The translations under genes were made by a program, and so were the position numbers. The notes below the pieces were generated by a model that saw only the letters and a list, made by a program, of their open reading frames with translations, was not told the origin of the DNA and did no database searches. Source: an uncultured Chloroflexota bacterium (GTDB taxonomy: Bacteria; Chloroflexota; Limnocylindria; Limnocylindrales; CSP1-4). Taken from it: DNA of 5,166 nucleotides. The stretch is from positions 1-5,166 of the forward strand of contig CAIYZX010000323.1 in assembly GCA_903930745.1 (NCBI GenBank), read 5' to 3'. Positions 1 to 5,130 of the stretch are shown piece after piece; the first letter of the stretch is position 1; every line of letters begins with the position of its first letter.

Positions 1-390
1 GATGAGCAGCGCCACGCCGGCCCAGGACGTGGGCGACAGGCGCTCGCCCAGGATCCCCACGCCCACGGCCACGGCGATCACGGGGGCCGTGCCGCGGGCC
101 AGCGGGTAGATGACGGAGAGGTCGCCGCGCCGGTAGGCGGCCGCGAGGAAGACGAAGTAGGCCACCTCCACGCAGCTGGACACCAGCGTCACGAGCCAGG
201 CGGCGGGCGGGATCTCCGGCCGGCCCAGGAGCAGCCAGGCCACAGCGATGGGCGGCCCGAAGACCACCGACGCCGCCACCATGCCCGCGGTGGCGGTGCG
301 CAGCGAGTCACCGGCCGTCTTGAGCAGGATGTTCCAGGTGGCGTGCATCACCGCGGACACGGCGATCAGCGCGAGGGCGAGGGGGTCCAC
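1..390 (-). CDS. EamA/DMT-family membrane transporter, N-terminal part (runs off the left edge)
   Basis: This is the first 130 codons of a probable drug/metabolite-transporter superfamily permease; the 3' part lies outside the window. What is seen: hydrophobic segments at about residues 3-22, 33-52, 62-86 and 94-116, a HATWN motif at 16-20 in the first helix, and GDLSVIYPLARG (89-100) followed by ILGERLSP (113-120), a pattern typical of the end of an EamA domain. A full member usually has about 280-300 residues and ten helices in two EamA repeats, so a bit under half is visible. The start is GTG at 390: an in-frame TAG lies only 9 nt upstream (402-400), so translation cannot begin earlier; a later ATG at codon 15 would cut into helix 1. 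There is no clear Shine-Dalgarno. The substrate is unknown; family members export or import amino acids, nucleotides, drugs or other metabolites. The family call is firm, the specificity is not. Confidence 0.85.
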   Translation of the reverse strand, partial: MDPLALALIAVSAVMHATWNILLKTAGDSLRTATAGMVAASVVFGPPIAVAWLLLGRPEIPPAAWLVTLVSSCVEVAYFVFLAAAYRRGDLSVIYPLARGTAPVIAVAVGVGILGERLSPTSWAGVALLI

Positions 391-396
391 CCCGGG

Positions 397-402
397 AGTC
401 TA
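397..402 (-). promoter_or_regulatory. Possible -10 hexamer (TAGACT) for a leaderless DMT gene
   Basis: TAGACT fits the actinobacterial TANNNT pattern and ends 6 nt before the GTG start at 390, which would put the transcription start on or next to the start codon. The same TAG is the in-frame stop that bounds the coding frame. The bases about 17 nt upstream (CGTCGC) are a poor -35 and overlap the hairpin downstream of the permease gene, so this is a weak call made from spacing and the absence of a ribosome-binding site. Confidence 0.35.
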
Positions 403-421
403 CGGGTCCCGCAGGCACGGC

Positions 422-448
422 GACGGCCGGGCGCGGGGCCCGGCCGTC
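422..448 (-). terminator. GC-rich hairpin downstream of the ABC permease, likely terminator
   Basis: A perfect 11-bp inverted repeat (arms 422-432 and 438-448) with a 5-nt loop starts 25 nt beyond the permease stop codon. No T-run follows on the minus strand, so it is not a classic E. coli-type intrinsic terminator; hairpins lacking a U-tract are common after actinobacterial genes. It separates the exporter cassette from the DMT gene on the same strand. It could instead be an mRNA-stabilising 3' structure. Confidence 0.55.
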
Positions 449-473
449 AGGCGCAACTCGAACCTTCTGTCCC

Positions 474-2144
474 CTATCGGGCCACGTCCCTCCGCCGCAT
501 CCCGAACGCGCCGAGCGCGACTCCGCCCACGGCGATCGCCGCGCACAGCAGCATCCCGCCGGCATCCCAGGTGCCCACCATCGGCTCGCCCAGGTGCGTC
601 GTGAGCGCCAGGCCCCGCAGCCACTCGGGCAGCGCCAGCGGCGCCCCCACGAGGTCCAGCAGGTACGTGGCAACCACCAGCAGCGCCGCGATCTCCGGGG
701 CCTTGGACGTCCCGAAGAGCCCGCCGATGGCGAAGCCCACGCCCACCACGGCGGCCGAGTAGAGGAACAGCACGGACGTCCCCAGCACGGGCTGCGTCGC
801 GTCCATCCCCGAGGCGCCGCCAACGAGGCCCAGCGCGAAGAACGCCGTGGTCACGAGGGCGGACACCAGGGCCGCGATGCCCCCGGAGACCACCCACCGC
901 CAGCGGGGCAGCGGCGTGGCCAGGACGGTTTCGAGCCGGTCATCGGTCTCGTCCGAGGTCCACTTGGAGACGAACGTGGTGGCCGCGAAGCCGAACGCGA
1001 TGCTGAGCAGCTGCACGTAGAGCTGCAGCCAGCCGCCGGACGACCCGAGATCGAAGTCCGGGAAGATCGCCTGGAACGTGGAGAGCAGCTTCGGGTCAGA
1101 CTTGAGCTGCTCCACCATCGTGGCGTTGAGCGAGCTGACCATCGCACCCATGAGCGCGAGGCCCAGGCCCCAGGCGATGGCCCGGGGGGCCATGTCTGCG
1201 AAGGCGCGCGCCGTGGGGCCGCGCACACCCAGGGCGATGGACGGCAGCTTCGGCATCTCCAGGCCCGCAGTCACCCCAAGGTCGCGACGGACGAAGAGCA
1301 GGATGCCGGCCAGCCGGAAGACGATGCCGATGCCGATGGTGAGCAGCACCGGCGCCCAGTCGTACTGGCCAACGAGCGGGATGTGGTCCTGCGTCCAGCG
1401 GAACGGGCTGATGGCCGCCAGCGCGTCCATGCCCTGCAGGCCGTTGGCCAGCCACAGGGTCACCATCAGGAGGCTCGTCACGCCGGCGGCGCCGCCCTTG
1501 CCCAGCACGGGCGACAGGAGGAATGCGAACGAGGAGAAGAAGAGCGCGATCGCCCAGATCCAGAGCGCGAAGCCGAAGCCACCGAGCAGCGGGATCGTGT
1601 CGCCCAGGTCCGCGTCACCGAAGATCTGCGAGCCGGCGGAGCTTGCCACCGCGAGGACGACGGCCACGATCGTGATCGCCGTGATGTGTGCGAGCAGCTT
1701 CTCCAGCGCGATGCGGGCCTTGCCCATGGGCGTGGTGGCCACGATGTCCAGGCTGCCGCGCCGCGCCTCGGCGGCCAGGGTCCCGGCGAGCGCCATGATG
1801 GACCAGAGCGTGGTGCCCATCACGAAGATGGCGCCGTACTTCCAGGTCATGTAGCCGCCCAGGGTGCCCAGGCCCACGGGCTTGCCGAACAGGTTGACCA
1901 TGTTCGCGGGCAGGGCGGCGATGAGCTTGTCCACCTCCAGCCGTGCCTGCGGCGTGGGGAAGACCTGCGGCAGCGCGGCGCCCATCAGCATCGCCATGCC
2001 GCCCAGGAGGCCGGCCGCGATGATGATCGAGAGGCGCGAGTCGCGCAGCGTCTTGCCGTAGATGGAGCCGAACCCGTAGAGGCGGGCGCGGAACGGGACG
2101 GGTGCGATGGTCCCCGCCGGGCGGGGCGCGCTGCTAGCGGCCAT
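474..2144 (-). CDS. ABC-2 type exporter permease, two fused halves (556 aa)
   Basis: This is the probable membrane component of the ABC exporter whose ATPase is encoded just upstream. About twelve hydrophobic segments are visible, roughly six per half: near 36-60, 98-124, 150-172, 185-213, 217-235, 262-285, then 320-338, 372-395, 418-442, 452-478, 484-505 and 526-549. The halves look like an internal duplication: L-[DE]-x-V-x-x-T-P occurs at 132-139 after helix 2 and again at 404-411, and each half ends with an RRD motif (286-288 and 551-553). Single-half ABC-2 permeases have about 250 residues, so 556 fits a fused pair, as in permeases often annotated as polyketide-antibiotic (tetronasin-type) exporters; that substrate is only an analogy. 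The ATG at 2144 overlaps the ATPase 3' end by 11 nt (ATGGCCGCTAG), suggesting translational coupling; an AGGGG lies 9 nt upstream. The frame is open for 57 codons further upstream, but that stretch lies inside the ATPase gene and has no membrane character. Confidence 0.9.
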   Translation of the reverse strand: MAASSAPRPAGTIAPVPFRARLYGFGSIYGKTLRDSRLSIIIAAGLLGGMAMLMGAALPQVFPTPQARLEVDKLIAALPANMVNLFGKPVGLGTLGGYMTWKYGAIFVMGTTLWSIMALAGTLAAEARRGSLDIVATTPMGKARIALEKLLAHITAITIVAVVLAVASSAGSQIFGDADLGDTIPLLGGFGFALWIWAIALFFSSFAFLLSPVLGKGGAAGVTSLLMVTLWLANGLQGMDALAAISPFRWTQDHIPLVGQYDWAPVLLTIGIGIVFRLAGILLFVRRDLGVTAGLEMPKLPSIALGVRGPTARAFADMAPRAIAWGLGLALMGAMVSSLNATMVEQLKSDPKLLSTFQAIFPDFDLGSSGGWLQLYVQLLSIAFGFAATTFVSKWTSDETDDRLETVLATPLPRWRWVVSGGIAALVSALVTTAFFALGLVGGASGMDATQPVLGTSVLFLYSAAVVGVGFAIGGLFGTSKAPEIAALLVVATYLLDLVGAPLALPEWLRGLALTTHLGEPMVGTWDAGGMLLCAAIAVGGVALGAFGMRRRDVAR

Positions 2145-3048
2145 CGGACGCCGCCCCTGCGGCCTCACGCCCGTATTGCGCGAGGAAGGTCTCTTCGAGG
2201 CTGGGCTCACGGGAGACGAAGTCGATGAGCTCATACTGGGCGGCTGCGCGGACCACTGGCGTGATGGGTCCGGCGACGCGCATCTTGAGGGTGTGGTCCT
2301 CGCTGACGATGTCACTCACGCCCTCGATCGCGGCGAACTCCGCGGACGGGACGGGTCCTGAGAAGCGCAGCTCCACCTGGTGGTGGGCGAGGTCACGCAG
2401 ACCGCCCACGGTGTCCATCTTCGTGATCCGGCCCTCGCGGATGATCGCCACCCGGCCGCAGGTCTTCTCCACCTCGGAGAGGATGTGGGAGCTCAGGAAG
2501 ACCGTGGCGCCGTCGCGCACAGCCTCCTTGATGGTCTCGAAGAAGGTCTGCTGCACGAGCGGATCAAGGCCGGACGTGGGCTCGTCCAGGACCAGGAGCT
2601 CCGGGCGGTGCTGCAGCGCGGCGATGACGCCCACCTTCTGCTTGTTGCCCTTGGAGTACTCCTTGAAGCGCTTCTTCGCGTCCAGCTCGAACCGGTCGAT
2701 GAGCGCCTGCTGCCACGCCTTGTCCACGCCGCCGCGCAGGTTCGCGAAGTACTCCAGCGTCTGCCGGCCGGTGAGACGGTCGTACAGGGCGAACTCGCCC
2801 GGGATGTAGCCAACGCGCTTGTGGATCGCCACGGGATCGCGGGAGCTCTCGATGCCGAAGACCCGGGCCGTGCCGCTGGTGGGCCGGATGAGATCGAGCA
2901 TCGTGCGGATCGTGGTGGTCTTGCCGGCGCCGTTGGGCCCCAGGAAGCCGAAGATCTCGCCCGGCTCGACGGTCAGGTTGACCTCGATGATGCCGCGGCT
3001 CTTGCCATACGACTTGGTGAGCTGGGCAAGCTCGATGACGGGGGTCAT
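2134..3048 (-). CDS. ABC transporter ATP-binding protein (304 aa)
   Basis: This is the cytoplasmic ATPase of the exporter; it should dimerise and drive the fused permease by ATP hydrolysis. Seen motifs: Walker A GPNGAGKT at 37-44, signature region YSKGNKQKV at 131-139, Walker B LLVLDEP at 151-157 with catalytic Glu156, D-loop SGLD at 159-162 and H-loop His188 in FLSSH. The C-terminal 80-100 residues include EPSLEETFL at 281-289, typical of DrrA-like drug-exporter ATPases. Two motifs deviate: the Q-loop reads GYIPGEFALYD (80-90), with Gly84 where glutamine is usual, and the signature has KGN in place of SGG. Both variants are, to my knowledge, recurrent in this exporter subfamily, so I read them as lineage features and not as loss of function. 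The ATG at 3048 is 2 nt after the regulator stop and is preceded by AAAGGA, 6 nt away. The 3' end overlaps the permease start. Substrate unknown. Confidence 0.95.
   Translation of the reverse strand: MTPVIELAQLTKSYGKSRGIIEVNLTVEPGEIFGFLGPNGAGKTTTIRTMLDLIRPTSGTARVFGIESSRDPVAIHKRVGYIPGEFALYDRLTGRQTLEYFANLRGGVDKAWQQALIDRFELDAKKRFKEYSKGNKQKVGVIAALQHRPELLVLDEPTSGLDPLVQQTFFETIKEAVRDGATVFLSSHILSEVEKTCGRVAIIREGRITKMDTVGGLRDLAHHQVELRFSGPVPSAEFAAIEGVSDIVSEDHTLKMRVAGPITPVVRAAAQYELIDFVSREPSLEETFLAQYGREAAGAASDGR
2154..2158 (-). promoter_or_regulatory. Weak ribosome-binding site for the ABC permease
   Basis: AGGGG lies 9 nt before the permease ATG at 2144, inside the ATPase coding sequence. It supports that ATG over upstream codons in the same frame. 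With the 11-nt gene overlap, re-initiation by ribosomes finishing the ATPase probably contributes. Confidence 0.45.
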
Positions 3049-3050
3049 GG

Positions 3051-3518
3051 TCAGTCCTTTCGGGGCGCGCGGTCCGCAGCGAACTGCGCGATGAGGGCCG
3101 GGAACATGTCGTCCAGGGCCTGGTAGAGGCGCTGGGTCTGGCGCAGACGCGCCAGCGATTCGGGCGGCCGGTCCCCCAGTGCACCGATCACCGAGTCGAG
3201 AGCCGCGAGCGACGGCCGGTTCGCGCGCTGCTTCGCCTGGATGCTGTGGATGACGGCGTCCTCGGACGTCCGCCAGTACTCCTTCCTGTCTCCCCGCCTG
3301 TGGATGCGGACGATGAGCCCGGAGGGCTCCAGCATCCTGACGGCACCGCTGATGGCGCCACGGCTGGCCCCGATGGCCTCTGCCAGCTGCTCCGCCGTCT
3401 GCTCCTCCGGGTCGCAGACCAGGAGCCATGCCCAGAGCCTGCCGGCAACCGGCGGGAGGCCCTCGGTGGCGAGGATGGCGGACCAGCGCTCGACGAACTG
3501 CTGCTCTTCGGGTCGCAT
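3051..3518 (-). CDS. GbsR/MarR-like winged-helix transcriptional regulator (155 aa)
   Basis: This is a probable DNA-binding repressor that controls its own operon with the ABC exporter. The N-terminus (EEQQFVERW, 4-12, then GLPPVAGRLWAWLLVCDP at 20-37) resembles GbsR-like MarR proteins. A helix-turn-helix covers about 41-69 (TAEQLAEAIGASRGAIS at 41-57, with the ASRGAIS recognition helix at 51-57), followed by a basic wing, RIHRRGDRKEYWR (71-83). The C-terminal helices (about 84-150) would form the dimer interface. No cysteine-based or metal-binding sensor motif is evident. I chose ATG 3518 over the longer TTG at 3554 (which would give 167 aa): the TTG has no ribosome-binding site and is part of a convincing -35 box, TTGACT, and the family usually begins about ten residues before the FVE motif. 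The stop is 2 nt before the ATPase ATG, so the genes are co-transcribed. The ligand is unknown. Confidence 0.88.
   Translation of the reverse strand: MRPEEQQFVERWSAILATEGLPPVAGRLWAWLLVCDPEEQTAEQLAEAIGASRGAISGAVRMLEPSGLIVRIHRRGDRKEYWRTSEDAVIHSIQAKQRANRPSLAALDSVIGALGDRPPESLARLRQTQRLYQALDDMFPALIAQFAADRAPRKD
3054..3060 (-). promoter_or_regulatory. Shine-Dalgarno site of the ABC ATPase gene
   Basis: AAAGGAC on the minus strand places AGGA 6 nt before the ATG at 3048. It lies at the very end of the regulator coding sequence and fixes the ATPase start, although the same frame is open for 127 more codons upstream through the regulator gene. It is the best ribosome-binding site in the window. Confidence 0.75.
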
Positions 3519-3525
3519 GTACCGA

Positions 3526-3554
3526 ATGTTGGAGCGTTCAGAAGTTTCAGTCAA
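3526..3554 (-). promoter_or_regulatory. Promoter of the regulator-exporter operon
   Basis: On the minus strand TTGACT (3554-3549, 5 of 6 matches to TTGACA) is followed after 17 nt by CAACAT (3531-3526, 3 of 6 matches to TATAAT). The -10 ends 7 nt before the regulator ATG at 3518, so transcription should start at or next to that A and give a leaderless mRNA, which agrees with the lack of a ribosome-binding site there. A 1-nt shift to AACATT with 18-nt spacing is equally possible. Confidence 0.6.
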
Positions 3555-3563
3555 TGCTGAACG
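3535..3563. promoter_or_regulatory. Inverted repeat flanking the -35 box, likely operator of the regulator
   Basis: A perfect 7-bp inverted repeat, CGTTCAG (3535-3541) and CTGAACG (3557-3563), has a 15-nt spacer, so the arms are 22 nt apart centre to centre, about two helical turns on one DNA face. The -35 hexamer (3549-3554) lies in the spacer, where a bound winged-helix dimer would block RNA polymerase. One arm is part of the 8-bp palindrome GAACGTTC (3559-3566). It is the natural candidate for autoregulation; binding is inferred. Confidence 0.5.
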
Positions 3564-3582
3564 TTCGTGCCGGTTCGGGCCG

Positions 3583-3603
3583 GGTCCCGGTGTGTTCGGG
3601 ACC
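3583..3603 (-). terminator. Second hairpin in the kinase-regulator gap
   Basis: A perfect 7-bp inverted repeat (GGTCCCG at 3583-3589, CGGGACC at 3597-3603) encloses a 7-nt loop. It lies beside the stronger hairpin at 3603-3626 and shares its last base, so the two cannot both form fully. No T-run follows on the minus strand. It may help terminate kinase transcription ahead of the regulator promoter. Confidence 0.4.
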
Positions 3604-3626
3604 TCCGGCAGGGGCGCCTGCCGGGG
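3603..3626 (-). terminator. Hairpin just after the PfkB kinase gene, likely terminator
   Basis: CCGGCAGG (3605-3612) and CCTGCCGG (3617-3624) form a perfect 8-bp stem with the loop GGCG, extendable by one G-T and one C-G pair to 3603/3626. It starts 6 nt beyond the kinase stop codon. There is no T-tract, as with the hairpin after the permease, so it would act as a U-less terminator if it is one. Its place between the kinase and the independently promoted regulator supports that role. Confidence 0.55.
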
Positions 3627-3632
3627 CGCAGG

Positions 3633-4583
3633 CTAGGCCTCTGGCCAGCCCCCAAGCTCGGCGAGGGTGGGCGGGTTGGCGCCGGCGCGCTCGCACACGA
3701 TGGCCGATGCCCGCACCGCGAACCTGGCCGCCTGCAGCACGCGCTCCGTGTCTGCCGCGTCCGCGCGGGTACCACCGCCCTGCACGAAGCAGGCCAGGAA
3801 GGCGCCGCCGAACGTGTCGCCCGCGCCCACCGTGTCGGCCACGGTGACCTTCGGCGCCACCACCGGGTGGATCCCACGGCCGGCGAGCACGCGGACCGGG
3901 CGCGATCCGTCCGTCATCATCACCACGCGGGGCCCGTGGGCGGCGATCCAGCGCATGGTGTCCTCCAGGTCCGCGCCCGGGCGGAGGTACTCCAGGTCCT
4001 CGGCGCTCGCCTTGACGACGTCCGCACGCGCGAAGATGCGGGCCATGCGGGCACGCCACGCGTCGGCGTCCGGGATGATGGACGGGCGCGCGTTCGGGTC
4101 CAGCATGAGCAGGACGTGGTCCGGCAGACCCAGCGCCAGCGCCTCGAACGTGGTGGCCATGGGCTCCAGCACGAAGCCCAGCGTGCCGGTGAGCAGCGCC
4201 CTCGCGCTGGCCGGCAGGCCGCCCGCGAGCGGACCCGGCAGCACCGCCGGCGCGGACGTCTCGGCCGTGTAGAAGTGGTACGCGGCGGCCCCGTCGGCGC
4301 CGATCTCCGCGAGCGCCAGCGTGGTGGGCCTGCTCGTCCGCTGGGCCAGCGACAGGTCCACGGCATCGCCCGTGAGCCCGGCCTCCAGCTCCCTGCCGAA
4401 CCGGTCGTCCGAGAGCCCGCCGATCCACGAGACGGGCACGCCCAGCCTGCCGATGGCGCGCGCGGAGTTGTACGGGCCACCGCCCGGCACGCCCGTGATG
4501 GAGCTGTCCGCGCGGCAGATGAGGTCAACGAGGGCGTCGCCGGCGACGACGATCGCGGGGCTGGCGGTGGTCTGGCTGCTCAC
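3633..4583 (-). CDS. PfkB/ribokinase-family carbohydrate kinase (316 aa)
   Basis: This cytoplasmic kinase probably phosphorylates a sugar or sugar-like hydroxyl with ATP. Seen: the strand-loop start IVVAGDALVDLI (11-22); the first PfkB signature region GGGPYNSARAIGRLG (34-48), which contacts the sugar; SWIGGLSDDRFG (52-63); DPNARPS (162-168); KASAEDLEYL (191-200); and the second PfkB signature DTVGAGDTFGGAF (250-262), with GAGD forming the anion hole and Asp256 the catalytic base. Length is normal for fructokinases and ribokinases (about 300-330). The fructokinase-like branch is my best guess; the substrate cannot be fixed from sequence. The start is GTG 4583: it leaves a normal ten-residue lead into the first strand, and a -10-like GATACT ends 7 nt before it. 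The frame stays open upstream to 4727, but that extension is basic, Pro/Gly-rich and overlaps the divergent Nudix gene. Hairpins follow the stop codon, and no other sugar gene is nearby. Confidence 0.92.
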   Translation of the reverse strand: MSSQTTASPAIVVAGDALVDLICRADSSITGVPGGGPYNSARAIGRLGVPVSWIGGLSDDRFGRELEAGLTGDAVDLSLAQRTSRPTTLALAEIGADGAAAYHFYTAETSAPAVLPGPLAGGLPASARALLTGTLGFVLEPMATTFEALALGLPDHVLLMLDPNARPSIIPDADAWRARMARIFARADVVKASAEDLEYLRPGADLEDTMRWIAAHGPRVVMMTDGSRPVRVLAGRGIHPVVAPKVTVADTVGAGDTFGGAFLACFVQGGGTRADAADTERVLQAARFAVRASAIVCERAGANPPTLAELGGWPEA

Positions 4584-4590
4584 GGCGCGG

Positions 4591-4596
4591 AGTATC
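4591..4596 (-). promoter_or_regulatory. Possible -10 hexamer (GATACT) for a leaderless kinase gene
   Basis: GATACT matches TATAAT at 4 of 6 positions and ends 7 nt before the GTG at 4583. It lies in the only A/T-richer patch of the short kinase-Nudix gap. The -35 region (GGCCTC at 17-nt spacing) is poor. The call rests on spacing and on the missing ribosome-binding site. Confidence 0.35.
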
Positions 4597-4644
4597 GCAT
4601 TCAGGCGCGGCGCGAGGCCCATGACGCGTGCGACGATGACCGGC

Positions 4645-5130
4645 ATGAGCCCCTCCACCCGCCCCGATCCCGGTCCCCTCCCCGGCCCCTTCACCGGCCC
4701 TGACGGCGTCCTGTCGCGTGTGCGCATCGGCGCGTACGCCTGGGCGGAGCATGACGGTCATGTCCTGCTCTCGCGGATGGCCCCGAAGACGAAGGGCGCG
4801 GGCTCCTGGGTGATGCCCGGGGGCGGCGTCTCGTTCGGCGAGGACCCGGCGGACGCGGTGTTGCGCGAGCTGGAGGAGGAGACGGGCCTCGAGGGCGAGC
4901 TGGGCGAGGTGCTGGGCGTCCGCTCCGCGCTGCTCCAGCCGCACGAGGTGCCCAGCGGCCACCGGATCCACGTCATCGGCATCCTGTACCGGGTCACCAT
5001 CACCGGCGGCGAGCTCCGCGATGAACAGGGCGGCTCCACGGACCACGCCGAGTGGATCCCGCTGGCGGATCTGCCCACGATCCCGGCGATGTCGCTGCTG
5101 GACTGGGCGCGAGGCGTGGTGGGGAGATAA
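4645..5130 (+). CDS. Nudix hydrolase (161 aa)
   Basis: This is a probable hydrolase of a nucleoside diphosphate linked to another moiety (NTPs, sugar nucleotides or similar). The Nudix box is a complete match to GX5EX7REUXEEXGU at residues 60-82: Gly60, Glu66, Arg74-Glu75, Glu78-Glu79 (metal ligands) and Gly81-Leu82. RIGAYAWAEHDGHVLLSRM (27-45) supplies the first strands of the fold, W55-VMPGGG leads into the box, and EWIPLADLP (136-144) is the usual late strand and helix start. Length is typical of compact bacterial members. The first 24 residues are Pro-rich and outside the domain. Starts at 4621, 4636 or GTG 4720 are also in frame; I took 4645 because it avoids a longer basic leader while keeping a short tail, but no ribosome-binding site decides it. 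The gene diverges from the kinase across 61 bp. Substrate unknown; a mutagenic-nucleotide or sugar-nucleotide role would be guesswork. Confidence 0.88.
   Translation: MSPSTRPDPGPLPGPFTGPDGVLSRVRIGAYAWAEHDGHVLLSRMAPKTKGAGSWVMPGGGVSFGEDPADAVLRELEEETGLEGELGEVLGVRSALLQPHEVPSGHRIHVIGILYRVTITGGELRDEQGGSTDHAEWIPLADLPTIPAMSLLDWARGVVGR

Noticed and set aside
594..2228. Plus-strand 544-codon open frame opposite the ABC permease
   Set aside because: Its translation is a low-complexity run rich in Arg, Gly, His, Glu and Gln with no recognisable domain. The opposite strand encodes a coherent twelve-helix permease, and GC-rich codon bias opens antisense frames.
2145..2315. N-terminal extension of the permease by 57 codons
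   Set aside because: The stretch lies inside the ATPase gene, is Ser/Pro/Arg-rich and has no membrane character; the ATG at 2144 has a Shine-Dalgarno-like AGGGG and the usual overlap arrangement.
3049..3429. N-terminal extension of the ATPase by 127 codons, as a fusion with the regulator region
   Set aside because: It is the out-of-frame translation of the regulator gene. The ATG at 3048 with AAAGGA is a standard start immediately before the first ABC strand.
474..3518. Reading the exporter cassette as a new defence or antibiotic-biosynthesis system
   Set aside because: All three genes belong to known families in a familiar order, with no biosynthetic or nuclease genes nearby; the evidence supports only an efflux operon of unknown substrate.
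3547..4428. Alternative minus-strand 293-codon frame within the kinase gene
   Set aside because: Out-of-frame shadow with Arg/Gly/Ala-rich translation, overlapping the kinase frame that has all the motifs.
3567..4703. Plus-strand 378-codon open frame opposite the sugar kinase
   Set aside because: Arg/Gly/His-rich antisense translation without motifs; the minus strand carries both PfkB signatures.
4584..4727. Kinase extension upstream of GTG 4583
   Set aside because: It overlaps the divergent Nudix coding region, is Pro/Gly/Arg-rich and precedes an already complete PfkB N-terminus.
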